In this document: positions 63,841 through 64,000 of the stretch, piece by piece
How positions within the stretch are numbered: position 1 is the first letter of the stretch
How the letters are laid out: each line of letters opens with the position of its first letter
Notes under the pieces: model-generated
What the model saw: only the letters and a program-made list of their open reading frames with translations
Told to the model about the DNA's origin: nothing
The model's database searches: none
DNA from: Marinomonas flavescens
GTDB lineage: Bacteria > Pseudomonadota > Gammaproteobacteria > Pseudomonadales > Marinomonadaceae
Assembly (NCBI RefSeq): GCF_004352835.1
Contig: NZ_SJSB01000008.1
Location: forward strand, 146,954 to 210,953
Reading direction: 5' to 3'
Length of the DNA stretch: 64,000 nt
Translations under genes and position numbers: made by a program

Positions 63841-64000
63841 CCTCGTTACGCAGCAACGCGTAACCGCTCTTTAAGAATTTAATCAGATAATTTGTGTGGG
63901 CGCTCATTGGAGTCTTCAGAAGATCATCGCCGTTCGGTTTACCGGAAGGTAGTTGATCAAAAAAATTGAAGTCTTACGAGAGTCTACACGGCAATCGCTT
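63841..64000 (+). other. Leader of an rRNA operon, cut by window end
   Basis: This 160-base stretch runs from the promoter to the window edge and contains boxA and a conserved leader block. The 16S gene itself (which would begin AATTGAAGAGTTTGATC) is not reached. GCCGTTCGGTTTACCGGAAGG in the leader can fold and may form part of the pre-16S processing stem. Confidence 0.75.
63866..63880 (+). promoter_or_regulatory. boxA antitermination site of rRNA leader
   Basis: GCTCTTTAAGAATTT differs from the Escherichia boxA sequence (GCTCTTTAACAATTT) by one base. The next bases, 63883-63905, match the Escherichia rRNA leader at all but three positions (from memory). The site recruits Nus factors so RNA polymerase ignores terminators in the rRNA. 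Confidence 0.85.

Overview
The window is a stretch of chromosome from a gammaproteobacterium of the Oceanospirillales type, most like Marinomonas. This rests on gene order (yceF | yceD-rpmF-plsX-fabD-fabG-acpP-fabF, dapA-bamC-purC, minCDE, cysI-DUF934), on the close resemblance of the proteins to Escherichia/Pseudomonas families, and on the moderate, slightly AT-rich base composition. No database search was possible. No prophage, CRISPR array, tRNA gene or insertion sequence with terminal repeats was seen. Most genes are housekeeping and densely packed.

Layout. 1-5.2 kb: the end of selO, gpsA, a DUF4389 membrane protein, sixA, an alpha/beta hydrolase, a DUF4892 exported protein and an RssA-like patatin. 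5.3-11.1 kb: divergent yceF, then the fatty-acid cluster yceD-rpmF-plsX-fabD-fabG-acpP-fabF, which lacks fabH at its usual place. 11.1-14.1 kb: a PA2817-family gene, the ABC exporter yadGH and queF. 14.2-19.6 kb: a LysR regulator with a divergent aldo/keto reductase, bcp, dapA, bamC and purC. 19.7-26.3 kb: a one-permease Lol exporter (LolC/E-type plus LolD), an exported DNA ligase (LigE), a hydrolase, an ArsR-type candidate sulfide sensor, xthA and gorA.

26.5-33.1 kb is the least explained part: eight tightly packed same-strand genes (DedA, an ATP-grasp ligase, a DinB-like protein, an NRDE/TANGO2 protein, a YHS protein, a DoxX-like protein, an OlsF-like double acyltransferase, an alpha/beta hydrolase). 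They look like one operon for making or handling an amide-linked lipid or envelope compound, and it is the best candidate here for an undescribed system. 33.3-37.2 kb: pepD; a Y1 (HUH) transposase-domain gene behind a near-consensus LexA box and followed by a short repeat array; and a ferredoxin-domain protein with a divergent reductase-like tail.

37.3-45.7 kb: sbcDC, minCDE and tas. 45.9-52.2 kb (minus strand): a stand-alone EF-G paralogue, a CPA2 antiporter, an SH3 protein, DUF934 and cysI. 52.5-57.2 kb: nfuA, a DAHP synthase, a TauE/SafE permease divergent from cysB, wrbA and an ArsC-family gene. 57.3-63.7 kb: proS, an SMP-30 lactonase, a HIT protein, a DUF2786 protein with an internal duplication, and class I fumarase. 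The window closes in the promoter and boxA leader of an rRNA operon whose 16S gene lies just beyond the edge.

Shared themes are envelope and lipid work (plsX/fab, Lol, BamC, the 26.5-33.1 kb operon), sulfur and redox handling (cysI, cysB, TauE, gorA, bcp, the ArsR sensor, nfuA) and DNA repair (xthA, sbcDC, LigE, the SOS-box gene).
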